DNA of 64,000 nt, taken from NCBI GenBank assembly GCA_937892025.1, contig CALAVA010000238.1, positions 1-64,000 on the forward strand. Direction: 5' to 3'. Positions 42,372 to 52,200 of this stretch are shown one piece after another. The stretch is from an uncultured Bacteroidales bacterium. Its GTDB lineage: Bacteria > Bacteroidota > Bacteroidia > Bacteroidales > WCHB1-69. Each line of letters starts with the position of its first letter. Positions within the stretch are counted from its first letter, which is position 1. The notes below the pieces were generated by a model. The model searched no databases. It was not told the origin of the DNA and was given only the letters and a program-made list of their open reading frames with translations. The translations under genes and the position numbers were made by a program.

Positions 42372-42764
42372 TTATATTCTTTGGCTACCACCATTTAATT
42401 GTTGTTGGTTTCCTTGCATTTGTCCTTTATTTGGATTGCTTGGGTTGTTGAAAGCGGTTTGTTGTTCAGGCTTTTTATCGCATATTTGCCAAATCTTTTT
42501 CAACAATTGGTATCTTTCATCGTCAGGATTGTCTGCAAGTTGAGCCATACCTTTAAGAGCTTTTTTTCTAATATCATCAACGAAAGCCATAACATCCATT
42601 CCACATTCTTGTGGTTCTTCATGTTCAGGCTCGTCTAACATTTCATCATCCATCATATCATCGTCATGCCCTTCAAAATTAATTGATTCATTTATGGTTT
42701 TTGGCATTTTTGATGCTGTTTTTTTCATTAGCTGAATATTTTCTTTAATTGTTCTTTTCTTCAT
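42372..42764 (-). CDS. Small acidic virion-type protein (130 aa)
   Basis: N-terminus MKKRTIKENIQLMKKTASK and KTINES recall the helix modules of other small proteins in this phage. The middle is very acidic (HDDDMMDDEMLDEPEHEEPQE), and the C-terminus Gln/Asn/Pro-rich (NPNKGQMQGNQQQLNGGSQR). It precedes the tail tube gene and shares its late-type promoter. A scaffold or core-type role would fit such low-complexity proteins (inference). Confidence 0.55.
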   Translation of the reverse strand: MKKRTIKENIQLMKKTASKMPKTINESINFEGHDDDMMDDEMLDEPEHEEPQECGMDVMAFVDDIRKKALKGMAQLADNPDDERYQLLKKIWQICDKKPEQQTAFNNPSNPNKGQMQGNQQQLNGGSQRI

Positions 42765-42786
42765 AACAATATTAATATTTTCATTT

Positions 42787-42794
42787 ATAAATAG
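42787..42794 (-). promoter_or_regulatory. Candidate late promoter (CTATTTAT)
   Basis: On the reverse strand ACGACTATTTATAAATGAAAA lies 22 bases before the ATG of the small acidic gene, which is followed by the tail tube gene. Confidence 0.5.
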
Positions 42795-42812
42795 TCGTAA
42801 TTTAAAAAATTA

Positions 42813-42841
42813 TTGACTAATACAATAGTATATCATATATT
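42813..42841 (+). promoter_or_regulatory. Sigma70-like promoter candidate (TTGACT-17-TATATT)
   Basis: TTGACT, 17 bases, then TATATT, 15 bases before the GIY-YIG gene ATG. This spacing is textbook for proteobacterial sigma70 but not the Bacteroidota consensus, so it may be chance in AT-rich DNA. Confidence 0.25.
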
Positions 42842-42855
42842 TAATAAAAAAAATA

Positions 42856-43203
42856 ATGGGAATAGTATATCTTCTTGGGGACAATGGAAAAGAAGGAGTG
42901 TATAAGATAGGAGTTACAACGGGTAAAATAGAGAATAGAATAAAAAAACTTCAAACAGGCAACTCTGGAGAGATATATTTAGTTAATAGTTATCAGACTG
43001 ACCATCCGTTTGTTATGGAAAAAATGCTTCATACAAAGTATTTTTCTGATAGGTCATTGGGTGAATGGTTTGAACTTTCATTTGAAGAAGTAGTTAAGTT
43101 TACTGAAACTTGTGAAAAAATTCAGAAAACAATAAATGCATTAAAAGGTAATTATTTTTTTAATAAAAAGTATAACAAGAAAAACGACAATCTATATGAG
43201 TGA
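42856..43203 (+). CDS. GIY-YIG nuclease-like protein (T5orf172 type, 115 aa)
   Basis: Small nuclease domain: GIVYLLGDNGKEGVYKIGVTT gives the paired GIY and KIG motifs, NRIKKLQTGNSGEI the following Arg helix, and HPFVMEKMLHTKYFSDRSLG the EKxLH segment with catalytic Glu, all in the T5orf172 order. The rest (GEWFELSFEEVVKFT) is short, so DNA specificity must come from the domain itself or a partner. Probably a free-standing homing or mobile nuclease, placed between tail genes. It overlaps the next gene by 8 bases. Confidence 0.85.
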   Translation: MGIVYLLGDNGKEGVYKIGVTTGKIENRIKKLQTGNSGEIYLVNSYQTDHPFVMEKMLHTKYFSDRSLGEWFELSFEEVVKFTETCEKIQKTINALKGNYFFNKKYNKKNDNLYE

Positions 43204-43693
43204 AAATATGGTTGATGTTCCTAAATGTTTAAAATCTTACGATTCATTTAAATTGTTTCAAAATGAATTTTATGGATATCCTAAAAATTACGAGGATAAT
43301 GAATTTGAAAAACTTAAAATTAAATCATCAATTAAAGGAAAAGAATATCACAGAATATCTTGTTATTTATGGGTTGCTGAATTTATGGACATTCCTTCAG
43401 AATTGATAAAAAGCATTGAGTTTGTATCTGAATATAAATTGGTGATTACATTTTATGAATCTGAAGAATTTTGTGTTGAAAAATATTTTCAGACAAATTT
43501 TGATATTATAAAAGATAAAAATTTTATTATTAACTATTTAAATAAAGAAGGGTATGCTATAAGAACGGATTCTTATACTATTTCTAAATTGTGTAGTATT
43601 GATAAAAATCCGTTAACTAATGAAATCGAAGATATAAAAGTGAAGATAACATTGGAGTGTAAAAATCATGACATCTCAACCTGTAAGGAATAA
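43196..43693 (+). CDS. Hypothetical protein between two nuclease genes (165 aa)
   Basis: Acidic, mixed alpha/beta protein: MVDVPKCLKSYDSFKLFQNE, SCYLWVAEFMDIPSELIKS, VTFYESEEFCVEKYFQTNF-like. No family recognised. It overlaps the GIY-YIG gene (8 bases) and the Vsr-like gene (26 bases), so all three probably moved or are expressed together. Could be a nuclease partner or modulator. Confidence 0.55.
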   Translation: MSENMVDVPKCLKSYDSFKLFQNEFYGYPKNYEDNEFEKLKIKSSIKGKEYHRISCYLWVAEFMDIPSELIKSIEFVSEYKLVITFYESEEFCVEKYFQTNFDIIKDKNFIINYLNKEGYAIRTDSYTISKLCSIDKNPLTNEIEDIKVKITLECKNHDISTCKE

Positions 43694-44183
43694 TATAGTA
43701 CAGCAGAATAAAAAAAAGAAAAAGACAAAGGTAAAGCCAACTAAAAGAGAGGTTATAAGAAAGGCTGCTGAACGAAGCAAGAAAAAGCACCAAGAATATG
43801 GCACTTCAAAACTTGAGGAAAAATTTGCCAAAGAGTTTTTGGATAAACTTGGCGTAAAGTATCAATATCAGTATTTAGCAGAAGACATAAAAAGATATTA
43901 TGATTTTTATTTACCTGAACAAAGGGTTCTTATAGAAGTTGATGGTGATTTTTACCACGGATATGGAAAACTTTATGAACAAATGTCACCAATGCAGAAA
44001 AAAAATAATCGTGTTGATGAAATAAAAAACCAATGGGCCGCTTTGCATTCGATTCCGTTATTGAGGTTTTGGGAACACGATATAAACAAAAACCCACAAA
44101 AAGTTATGAAAGAATTGAAAGAGTGGATAAATATATATACAGAAAAAATGATAATTGACGAAAATAAAAAAAAAAGACATTAA
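43668..44183 (+). CDS. Vsr/DUF559-type endonuclease-like protein (171 aa)
   Basis: Lysine-rich N-terminus (KKKKKTKVKPTKREVIRKAA) then a PD-(D/E)XK-like nuclease core: KLEEKFAKEFLDKLGVKYQY, DFYLPEQRVLIEVDGDFYHG and ALHSIPLLRFWEHDINKNPQ, matching the order in DUF559/Vsr-type enzymes (D, ExD, and the terminal His/Asp). It differs from the two large homing endonucleases, with no zinc repeats and about one quarter their length. Located 3 bases before the tail chaperone gene. Could be a repair-type nicking enzyme or a mobile nuclease. Confidence 0.75.
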   Translation: MTSQPVRNNIVQQNKKKKKTKVKPTKREVIRKAAERSKKKHQEYGTSKLEEKFAKEFLDKLGVKYQYQYLAEDIKRYYDFYLPEQRVLIEVDGDFYHGYGKLYEQMSPMQKKNNRVDEIKNQWAALHSIPLLRFWEHDINKNPQKVMKELKEWINIYTEKMIIDENKKKRH

Positions 44184-44186
44184 AAT

Positions 44187-45488
44187 ATGGATGAAATTGA
44201 AACAATACAAAAAGAAAAGGTACTTAAACAATTAAAAGTTTCTTATGATATGTATGAAAACACAAAAAAAGAAACTGAGAAAAAAATGAAAGAAGCGTTG
44301 AATGACGATGGAACTAAGAAATATAATGCTGATGACATTAAGAAAGAATTATCACTTCTTAATGAGGCGCAAGACGATGTTGTCAAGCAATATATTGATT
44401 GTGGCGGAAAAGAAGAAGACATAAGAAAAAAAGGAAAGAAAAAAGCAAGTTTAACACAACATTCACAAGAAACAATTATTGATGTTGCTGAAATTAAGAG
44501 AAATATGGAAGCCGACAGGAAGAAAGAACTTGATAAGGCTATTAGTGCAACCGCAACAAAACTTGAACAAGAATATATTCCATTAAAGGGTAGTTATAAT
44601 CCTGAAGCTGCATTCGATGTTATTCCATTACCATCAAAGGGAGAAGGATATAAAGATAAGATTGCAAAGGCATCAGTGGCATATCTTACTGCATATGACG
44701 AAAACATGATTGTATCTCCCAACCTTTATAGGGATAATCTTATTTTGGATTACATTCTTCAAGAAAAACTTTTGAGCCAAGAAATTGACCCAATGGATTT
44801 GCTTGAAGGTGATAGAGACGCTATTATTCTATTCTTGAGAGCAAGCGGATATGGAAATGAATATCCAATTTCAGCAACAGATGAAGAAACTGGAAAGGAA
44901 TTTGAAACAATTGTTGACCTTTCAAAATTAAAATATAAGGAATTTAATTTAAAAGGTGATTCAAACGGGTGGTTTGAATTTAAACTTCCTGTTAGCGGAA
45001 GCGTTGTTAAGTTTAGATTTCCAACACATAGAGATACTGTTTTGCTTGAAAAAATGCAGAAAGCAGAAGACCCTGAAATAAAAATGGAAACAATTAAGCG
45101 TTATGTAGAAGACCTTGATTCTTATATTGAAGCAGATAGTAAAGTTGATAAAGACAATAAAATTAAGATTAGACAAGCAATCAGAACGCTTGAAATTTGG
45201 GCAAATGGAATGGAAGATGAAGAATCTCCTAAATTTAATCACGCATTAACTAATAGAATGAATTTATTACTTATGGCTGTTGATGGTATTACAGATAGAA
45301 AGTATATTTCTGATTTCATTAGAAAAATGAATGTAAGAGATTCTACTGCGTTAAGGAAGTATATGCAAAAAAATGAGCCTGGCATTGATTATAATATAAC
45401 AATAGAAAGACCTGAGAGTCTTGGAGGTGGCTCATTTACTACCTTTCTGCAACTTGACCAATTTCTATTTCTTAATATCACCGACTGA
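44187..45488 (+). CDS. T4-type baseplate/tail-assembly chaperone-like protein (433 aa)
   Basis: N-terminal 140 residues are coiled-coil (KEKVLKQLKVSYDMYENTKK). The core from ~145 (AAFDVIPLPSKGEGYKDKIA, AYDENMIVSPNLYRDNLILD, LLEGDRDAIILFLRASGYGN) follows the T4 gp26/gp51-type base-plate family pattern. Position directly before the tape measure gene is where tail-assembly chaperones lie in many myophages. The frame ends SFTTFLQLDQFLFLNITD at a TGA. Coding character continues in the +1 frame (EYSKNLLDEEWGCFKHV...), suggesting a longer recoded or frame-disrupted form. The first ATG of the +1 frame lies 52 bases past the stop. Confidence 0.65.
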   Translation: MDEIETIQKEKVLKQLKVSYDMYENTKKETEKKMKEALNDDGTKKYNADDIKKELSLLNEAQDDVVKQYIDCGGKEEDIRKKGKKKASLTQHSQETIIDVAEIKRNMEADRKKELDKAISATATKLEQEYIPLKGSYNPEAAFDVIPLPSKGEGYKDKIAKASVAYLTAYDENMIVSPNLYRDNLILDYILQEKLLSQEIDPMDLLEGDRDAIILFLRASGYGNEYPISATDEETGKEFETIVDLSKLKYKEFNLKGDSNGWFEFKLPVSGSVVKFRFPTHRDTVLLEKMQKAEDPEIKMETIKRYVEDLDSYIEADSKVDKDNKIKIRQAIRTLEIWANGMEDEESPKFNHALTNRMNLLLMAVDGITDRKYISDFIRKMNVRDSTALRKYMQKNEPGIDYNITIERPESLGGGSFTTFLQLDQFLFLNITD

Positions 45489-45738
45489 GTATTCTAAAAA
45501 TCTTCTTGATGAAGAATGGGGGTGCTTCAAGCATGTCGGAATGTCTTGGGATATGATTATGAGACTGCCAATACAAGATAGACGCTCATTAATACATAAA
45601 CATAATCTTGAACAAGAAGAAATAAGTAGAGAAATTGAAGGAAGTAGCGGAGGAGGTGATGTTAGGAGATATGAAGGAGAATCAATTAACACTTATGCTG
45701 GTCTTGAACAAAGCAATAGAAAAGGTGGCAAAATTTAG
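45421..45738 (+). CDS. +1-frame extension of the tail chaperone (recoded product or frame-disrupted end)
   Basis: The +1 frame encodes PTEYSKNLLDEEWGCFKHVG, then MSWDMIMRLPIQDRRSLIHK and a Gly/Ser/Arg-rich C-terminus. The upstream part (from NLTNFYFLISP) overlaps the end of the chaperone frame. It has no ATG until 45541, deep inside coding-like sequence, so independent initiation is unlikely. Candidate +1 slip sites are TTT-C steps in the run TTTCTATTTCTTA at ~45462-45474, or the GAC-TGA-G stop itself. The terminator hairpin starts inside its last codons. Confidence 0.5.
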   Translation: MEVAHLLPFCNLTNFYFLISPTEYSKNLLDEEWGCFKHVGMSWDMIMRLPIQDRRSLIHKHNLEQEEISREIEGSSGGGDVRRYEGESINTYAGLEQSNRKGGKI

Positions 45739-45750
45739 CCACCTTTTTTG
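45721..45750 (+). terminator. Rho-independent terminator between chaperone and tape measure genes
   Basis: AAAGGTGGC/GCCACCTTT perfect 9-bp stem, 8-base loop, TTTTTTG after. The upstream stop codon lies inside the loop, so the hairpin ends the gene and the transcript together. Confidence 0.85.
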
Positions 45751-45770
45751 TTTTAGAAATTGAATTAAAC

Positions 45771-45778
45771 CTATTTAT
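45771..45778 (+). promoter_or_regulatory. Candidate late promoter (CTATTTAT)
   Basis: AAACCTATTTATATTTGAA, 35 bases before the tape measure ATG and directly after a terminator, as expected for a new transcription unit. Confidence 0.5.
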
Positions 45779-45813
45779 ATTTGAATTATTGTATATTATT
45801 AAATTAAGTTATT

Positions 45814-48800
45814 ATGGCAAAAACTTGGACAACTAGGGATTTTAGGGCTTTTGAAGATGGTCGTTTTGTGCCTGATTCTGAAGAAGTACAGGATTTTAGT
45901 AGGGCTTTTTCTGCATGGAGAAGAAAGCATGGGGGTAGAGATGAAGAATATGAAGATGGGTTAAAATCTGAAGTTGGAATAAATGCAGCAGATTCTGGCA
46001 AGAGATGGAGACAAGTTCACAAAGAAATTGTTAATGCTCAAGAAGAATTAAGAAAGAAACTTGAAGAGTTAAAAAAAGCTAAAGCAGAACTTGACCAAAA
46101 AATGGCAGATGGTACTGCAACTGAAGAGGAAATTAAAAGGTATTCGGTCTTAAAAGACCAAATTAGTGAGTGTAATGAAGAAAAAAAGAAACTTAGTGAC
46201 GACGAAAAAACATCAGGTTTTAAAGGAAGAATTGATGCCATTGATAAAGGCTTAGATGAAGTAGTTAATAATTTAAAAGATGCTTATAGACATATTCAGC
46301 ATATGGTAGACCCATGGGCTGCTGCTGATAGGGCTGCTTCAAAGTATGCTAAAACGGTTGCTATGACTAAGGCCGGTATGGACAAACTTAGGAGAACAAC
46401 AATAGACAATGTAGTACATAGTAAACTTGGCATAAATTACAATATATCAACAGAAGAACTTCTTGAAGCACAACAAAACTATGTTCAATCTGTTGGAAGA
46501 AGTTTAAGAATTGACAACACACAGCAAGAAAGTTTGGCTGCAATGCATGCTGTTATGGGTGGAAGAGAAAACGAACTTGCTGTTGCTCTTGAAAATTTTG
46601 GTGTTAGCCTAAATGGAACTGCTGACCATGTTGGAAAAATGTTTGCTGAGGCTTCTCAAGAAGGGTTGTCATTCGAAAAGTATTCAGATAATGTTGCAAA
46701 AAACATAAAGATAGCCCAAAATTATACATTTAAGAATGGTTTAAAGGGACTTGAAAGTATGGCAAAGAAAGCAACTGCCATAAAAATGGATATGGGTCAA
46801 ATTGCTTCACTTGCTGATAGAGTAAGTAGTATTGAAGGCTCAGTTGGAGTTGCTTCTAAATTGCAAGTTTTGGGCGGACCATTTGCTTCTGCGGCAGACC
46901 CACTTGGAATGATGGTAGAAGGCCTTACCGATATGGAAGGACTTACTGATAGAATTACCAAGATGATAGGTGGTCTTGGAAAATTCAACATGGAAACAGG
47001 AGAGGTTGAGGTTTCTGCATTCAATAAGCAGAGAATTAAGGCAGCTTCAGAAGCAATGGGTATATCTTATGACCAATTAATGGAATCAGTTCATGCAAGC
47101 GAGAGAAGAAATCAGATTTCAAAGCAAATTGATGCTTCTGCAACTGCAAGTAAATTTGACGATAAAATGAAGGAATTGCTTAAAAATTCCGGAACATTTG
47201 AAAATGGAAAAGCTGGCATTTCTGTAAATGGTGAATTTAAATCTATAGACGAGTTAACAAATGAAGATTACGATGAACTTGTAAAAGAAACACAAGACCA
47301 AGCAGCCGATATTAAAGATATTGCAAGAAACCTTAGAAGTATAACAGACATAGAAGAAGGTACAAAGAAGCAATATAGGGCAAATAAGGCTAAAATAACA
47401 GAAGAAACTGGTAGTGGAGAAAGGCTTAAAAAAATTGTTGATTTTGTTGGGCATTCTAATTTTTTACTTGAAATAATTGCATTTGGTAGTTTTACAAAAG
47501 ACATTATAGGAATTACCAGAAATATATATGGCGCATTTAGTGGTGTTGGCAGTACGTTCAGAGGTCCTAGAGGAGGCGGTGGCGGAGGATTTGGACGATT
47601 TGGAGGGGCAGGAAGAAACGCTGGGCGATTTGGTAATGGAATTGGAAGTGGGCTAAAAAAGTATGGAACATATTCCAATAGAATTGGAAGAAGCAAGTGG
47701 TTTAAAGGCACTAAGTTTGGAGATGCAATGAGAAGAATGGGCGCAAAGTCTTATAAATTTTCAGGAAAGGTAAATGCAAAATCAGCTCAATTATTTAGTA
47801 AATTTACTGGAAAGTTTGGAAAGTATGTTGGAAAATTTGGAAAATTGGGAGGAAAGTTTGGAAAGTATGTTGGAAATTTTGGAAAATTGGGAGGAAAGTT
47901 TGGAACTGGTGCGTTACAAAAGCTTGCTTATGAAAAAGTTGGTACCGTTGCATTATCTGCTATACAAAAACTTGGTGGAGCAGGTGCTAATTTAGCGGCA
48001 AAAAGTGGTATTGTTGGTAAAGCTGGTACAGCGATATTTAATGCGGCGGCAGGTGCTGAAAGTAAATTATTTGCAAAGGCTGGAGTTACTGCTGCAAAAG
48101 GATTGTCAACAAAGGCTGTTGGTGAGACCGTTGGAAAAATGCTTTTAAAGGGGGCAGGAAGGGGAGCCGGTACTGGAATGCTATTAGGCATTGCAAGCGC
48201 TGGAGTTGAAATGGGAAGAGATGCACTTGTTCAAAGAGGAAAAATTAAAAAAGGAGGAACTGCTGACTCACTGATGACCATTGCCTCTGAACAAGCAAAA
48301 TGGGCCGGTTTTGGAACAATGTTTGGTGGCGTTGGAGCAGCAATCGGTGCTGCTATTGGAACCTTTACAGGTTTAGTAAAAGCCACTAAGAGAAAAAGAG
48401 AGGTAAAACTTGATAACAAACTTGAGCAAATGGGAATCCAAAGGAAGGGTGAGTATAGAGCACATGGTTATAAACTTATCAATAAAGCATTGGATACTGG
48501 CGAAATTTCTAACAGAATGAGAAAAAAGTTAGAAAAAAAAGGAGATACTGCAATGCTTGAGGCAATTGACAAGAAGAAAGAAGAAATTAGGGAAAAGAAG
48601 AGAAAAGAAAAGAATGAACGTTTGGCTGCTATATTTGGCGGAGGCGGTAGAAGTGCAATTGCAAGAGGACATTTCAAGGTTGGAACTGCATATATTACTG
48701 CAAGTAACATAAATGGGAGTGGGTTAGGTTTTGGAGGCACTTTTGGACATAAAATCCATGGAGTTGGTAATTTGGGAATTGGAAAAGTTGGGCTTGGAAT

Positions 48801-49167
48801 GTCTAATTTATTTGGCTTTTCAATGTTATTTAACAAGATTAAAAATATAAAAGGCAAGCCTGAAACCGGAGATAACAAAGATACAAGCAAACTATTGACT
48901 ACTGCTAAAAATCTAATTGGAAAAGATATTTCTTCTTTTGGAAATTTGAAGACAAATGCTAATCAGAAATCGTCACCAATGGATGTTAATATAAATGGAA
49001 CAATACGTCTTGTTGGTGCAAATGGACAAGAGGTTGACATAACTGATGAATTGATTAATGACCATAACTTTATAAGGGCATTAACCAATAAGATAACAGA
49101 ACAAATGGGTGATAACAGAGTTGGTTCAAATAGACAAGATAACAACGCAATGGGTAGAATGTTATAA
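45814..49167 (+). CDS. Tail tape measure protein (1117 aa)
   Basis: Sets tail length and is ejected during infection. Residues 1-200 are charged coiled-coil (EELRKKLEELKKAKAELDQK). Residues ~570-700 are Gly/Arg/Lys-rich with repeated GKFGKYVGKFGKLG units. ~700-860 is hydrophobic (GAGRGAGTGMLLGIASAGVE, FGTMFGGVGAAIGAAIGTFT), as in the membrane-inserting parts of tape measures. The C-terminal ~100 residues form a basic then acidic beta/helix tail. At roughly 0.15 nm per residue the length predicts a tail near 170 nm (inference). It follows the chaperone gene and precedes the baseplate genes, the standard order. Confidence 0.85.
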   Translation: MAKTWTTRDFRAFEDGRFVPDSEEVQDFSRAFSAWRRKHGGRDEEYEDGLKSEVGINAADSGKRWRQVHKEIVNAQEELRKKLEELKKAKAELDQKMADGTATEEEIKRYSVLKDQISECNEEKKKLSDDEKTSGFKGRIDAIDKGLDEVVNNLKDAYRHIQHMVDPWAAADRAASKYAKTVAMTKAGMDKLRRTTIDNVVHSKLGINYNISTEELLEAQQNYVQSVGRSLRIDNTQQESLAAMHAVMGGRENELAVALENFGVSLNGTADHVGKMFAEASQEGLSFEKYSDNVAKNIKIAQNYTFKNGLKGLESMAKKATAIKMDMGQIASLADRVSSIEGSVGVASKLQVLGGPFASAADPLGMMVEGLTDMEGLTDRITKMIGGLGKFNMETGEVEVSAFNKQRIKAASEAMGISYDQLMESVHASERRNQISKQIDASATASKFDDKMKELLKNSGTFENGKAGISVNGEFKSIDELTNEDYDELVKETQDQAADIKDIARNLRSITDIEEGTKKQYRANKAKITEETGSGERLKKIVDFVGHSNFLLEIIAFGSFTKDIIGITRNIYGAFSGVGSTFRGPRGGGGGGFGRFGGAGRNAGRFGNGIGSGLKKYGTYSNRIGRSKWFKGTKFGDAMRRMGAKSYKFSGKVNAKSAQLFSKFTGKFGKYVGKFGKLGGKFGKYVGNFGKLGGKFGTGALQKLAYEKVGTVALSAIQKLGGAGANLAAKSGIVGKAGTAIFNAAAGAESKLFAKAGVTAAKGLSTKAVGETVGKMLLKGAGRGAGTGMLLGIASAGVEMGRDALVQRGKIKKGGTADSLMTIASEQAKWAGFGTMFGGVGAAIGAAIGTFTGLVKATKRKREVKLDNKLEQMGIQRKGEYRAHGYKLINKALDTGEISNRMRKKLEKKGDTAMLEAIDKKKEEIREKKRKEKNERLAAIFGGGGRSAIARGHFKVGTAYITASNINGSGLGFGGTFGHKIHGVGNLGIGKVGLGMSNLFGFSMLFNKIKNIKGKPETGDNKDTSKLLTTAKNLIGKDISSFGNLKTNANQKSSPMDVNINGTIRLVGANGQEVDITDELINDHNFIRALTNKITEQMGDNRVGSNRQDNNAMGRML
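47809..47904 (+). repeat. 42-bp tandem repeat in the tape measure gene (2.3 copies)
   Basis: Two near-identical 42-bp units, each encoding GKFGKYVGxFGKLG, start at 47809 and 47851, with a partial third from 47893. In-frame change in copy number here would change tape measure length. Confidence 0.8.
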
Positions 49168-49211
49168 AATCATTGAATATTAAATAAAAATGTTTATATT
49201 TTAAATTAAGA

Positions 49212-52200
49212 ATGGGTAGTAGTTTATTAAATACAATAAAGGCAATAACGTTGGGTACTTTGGATACGTTATATTCGACAGTTTCATTGCTTAGACAACA
49301 GCATTTAACTGGCGGTGTTAGCAGATATACTGTTACGAACTATGATATTGATGGGTTCGATTTGAGAAGTTCAAATTTGAGAAACAATTACCAAGAAGGC
49401 ACTCATTTGAGAGTTGAGAAAAAAGACATAAAGTCAACAAACGCATACAAATTTGCTGAACAGGAAAATTTAGAGCACCCGACTATTGAAACACCTGGTT
49501 GGGTTGGTAGACTATATCATTTACCGGACACAGTTTTAAATCCTACACAAAATTTTATAACAGAAGAAGGATTTGGAAATTTTGAATTCTTGTTAAGAAA
49601 AAGAAATACAAATTATAAAACTGTTGGACAAAAATATTCAAGTATATCAACTGCAAGCATAGTTTCACATGATTATGAAGCTGACCAGATTCTTAATGCA
49701 AAGAAACAAAATACCAACAGAATGCTAACAAATACAGAGTATGGTAGTGAATATGAAGTTGGCGTTAGTGCAAAAAGTTTGATGTTACATTCTGAGTTGA
49801 ATAACTATAATGAGCCATTTAGGAATGCGTTAAAAACTATAACGCAATCAGTTGATGATAAGTTGGGAATTTTAAAATGGAATTCATCAACATATTTTAA
49901 TTTAAAGCCAGAAAAAAATACGTTAGCAAATACTTTTGGAATATCAACAACACATCTTGATAGAATATATTCAAAAGAACTTGCTTCTAAACTTCCAACT
50001 GTTGTTGGTGAATTGATGCGTGGAGAATATTCTTATTTGAGAAATTATAGTTTCAATCAGTATGTTCAAGGTGGCCAATCAAGTTATGGTGATGCAATAG
50101 ACATATCCAAGCCATATATACACGCTGGACGTATTAAAATGACACCTGATGGTATATTTGATTATTATTCGAGCAGTAGAGAAGACATTGTTGGGTGTGG
50201 GTTTTATTCATATAATAGAGGATATGTTTATGGTGATGAAGGCGATAAAATCGAAAAGTATTATGTTGACGATGGAATACATCCTGAATCAGAAATAAAA
50301 ATACAAAGAGGTAACGAAGGTAATTTGTTGTCTATGTATTATGCTGAACATGACGATGGAAAACCCGCTGGTATTGTAAAGCATTCAGAACTTGAATCGT
50401 TTACAATGGTGGACGAAAATGTCAGCCCTGTTTCTGCTTTGATTAAAAAGACTAATGAACTTTTTGAAAATTGCAGAATTGGCTCAATGGTTAATAGATT
50501 CCATTCATATGATTTACATAAGGATGATGAACTTGTTTCTTCAAAAAGCGAAAAATATGGAATTTCTAGGGGTAGGAATTTGTTAAAGGAAGGTGCTGCA
50601 ACAGATGAGACGGGATATGAGAATCCATATTGTAGAACTTGGACAAAGCACCATCAATATTCAAAGTTAAGTAGAAGAATCAGGCCATTTTATGGAGAAA
50701 CATCACCAATGAAACTTAGCGCAACACAAGGATTATATGGTAAAACAATGCGTCCGAATGGTGGCGATGGTAGATTAGGAGAATATTCTGTATTGAAAGA
50801 CAATGGGTTTGTTAAAGTTTCTTCAGAACATAATAGCGGAGCAAGTGCTGAATCTAATGATGTTAAACGGTATATGTTTTCAATTGAAAACCTTGCTTGG
50901 AGAGATATAGATTTAGATGGAGCACAGATATCAAAAGAACAACAGGGTCCAAATGGGGGTAGAATTATGTGGTTTCCACCATATAATTTGAAATTTACGG
51001 AAAATGTAAATGTTGATTGGAATGCAACAAAGTTTATTGGTCGTGGTGAACAGATATATACATATATTAATACTGATAGAAGTGGAACACTTAGTTTTAC
51101 AATGCTTATAGACCATCCTTCACTTATAAACAAATGGCGTGGAACTTCATTGGAAGTTGAAGAACTTGATAAACGAGAAGAAGATTTGCTTAGATTTTTC
51201 GCTGGTTGTGGAACTCTTGACGGAAGATTGGATGATGGAGCAAATAGTAAACATACTGATAATCAAAAACAGACTACTAATAATAAAAAACTTGGAAGCA
51301 GGTCAAAAGATGTTGCAATTATTGCGTTTTTCCCAAATAATTTTTCAGGACATTATGATAATGTTTCAGAGGGACTTAGCAAATTGGGAGAATATGAATG
51401 CTCTAATGGAGTAACTTGTGATTATACAGATGATGATATGAGTGAACAAATATTGCATGAAGGAAATGATATTAATACTTCAATAGCAGGTCTTAATAAT
51501 GGAACATACAACCTTTCAATAAAGACGCTTATTGAACTTTCTGTATTTAATGGACAAGATGATGGGTTTGAATTTTATAGCATATTTGATACTCAACACG
51601 GACTTTCAAGTTTGAATAGGCTTATAACAGACGAAGAAATTTTTGGAGATTCATTTGAAGATATACATATAGATTCTATTGATGTTTACGGATGTGCTTC
51701 AAGTCACGGGCGTAGAGAGAACAATATAAAATTAGAGGAAAGACGTGCTGAATTTTTAAAAAATGCATTAATTTTAAATTGTAAAAGTTTAACAGAAGAA
51801 GACTTTAATAGGCCATTCCAAAAGGCTGAAATTCCGGCAAATGACCTTGACCCTGCACATCCTGATGTTAATAAAATTGATGCTAAGATAGGGCGTTGTG
51901 CATATGCTGTTTTCCATATAAGTTGGAATGAGGCAACAACGACAAAGGCTGAATCATATGAAGATGAAACAATTAATATTAATGAAGATGTTGTTAATGG
52001 ATATGGTCTTGATAATGTAGTTGAAGATAAATTAAATGAATATTTGTCAACAAGTAATGAAGAAGTTGTTGATGATTATAGACACGATAATGAATATCTT
52101 TATTTTTCAGAAATTGATTATGACGATGTTGCATATCAAAGAATTATAAATAAAGTTAGATATTTTAATCCTGTGTTCCATTCAGTAACGCCTGAAGGAT

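Noticed and set aside
42813..42841. TTGACT-17-TATATT as a firm promoter
   Set aside because: Kept only as a low-confidence entry: Bacteroidota sigma factors use other elements, and such matches arise easily in AT-rich DNA.
47268..48890. Several 60-147-residue reverse frames opposite the tape measure gene
   Set aside because: Pro/Leu-rich shadows of Gly/Lys codons in the forward gene, with no start signals or neighbours of their own.
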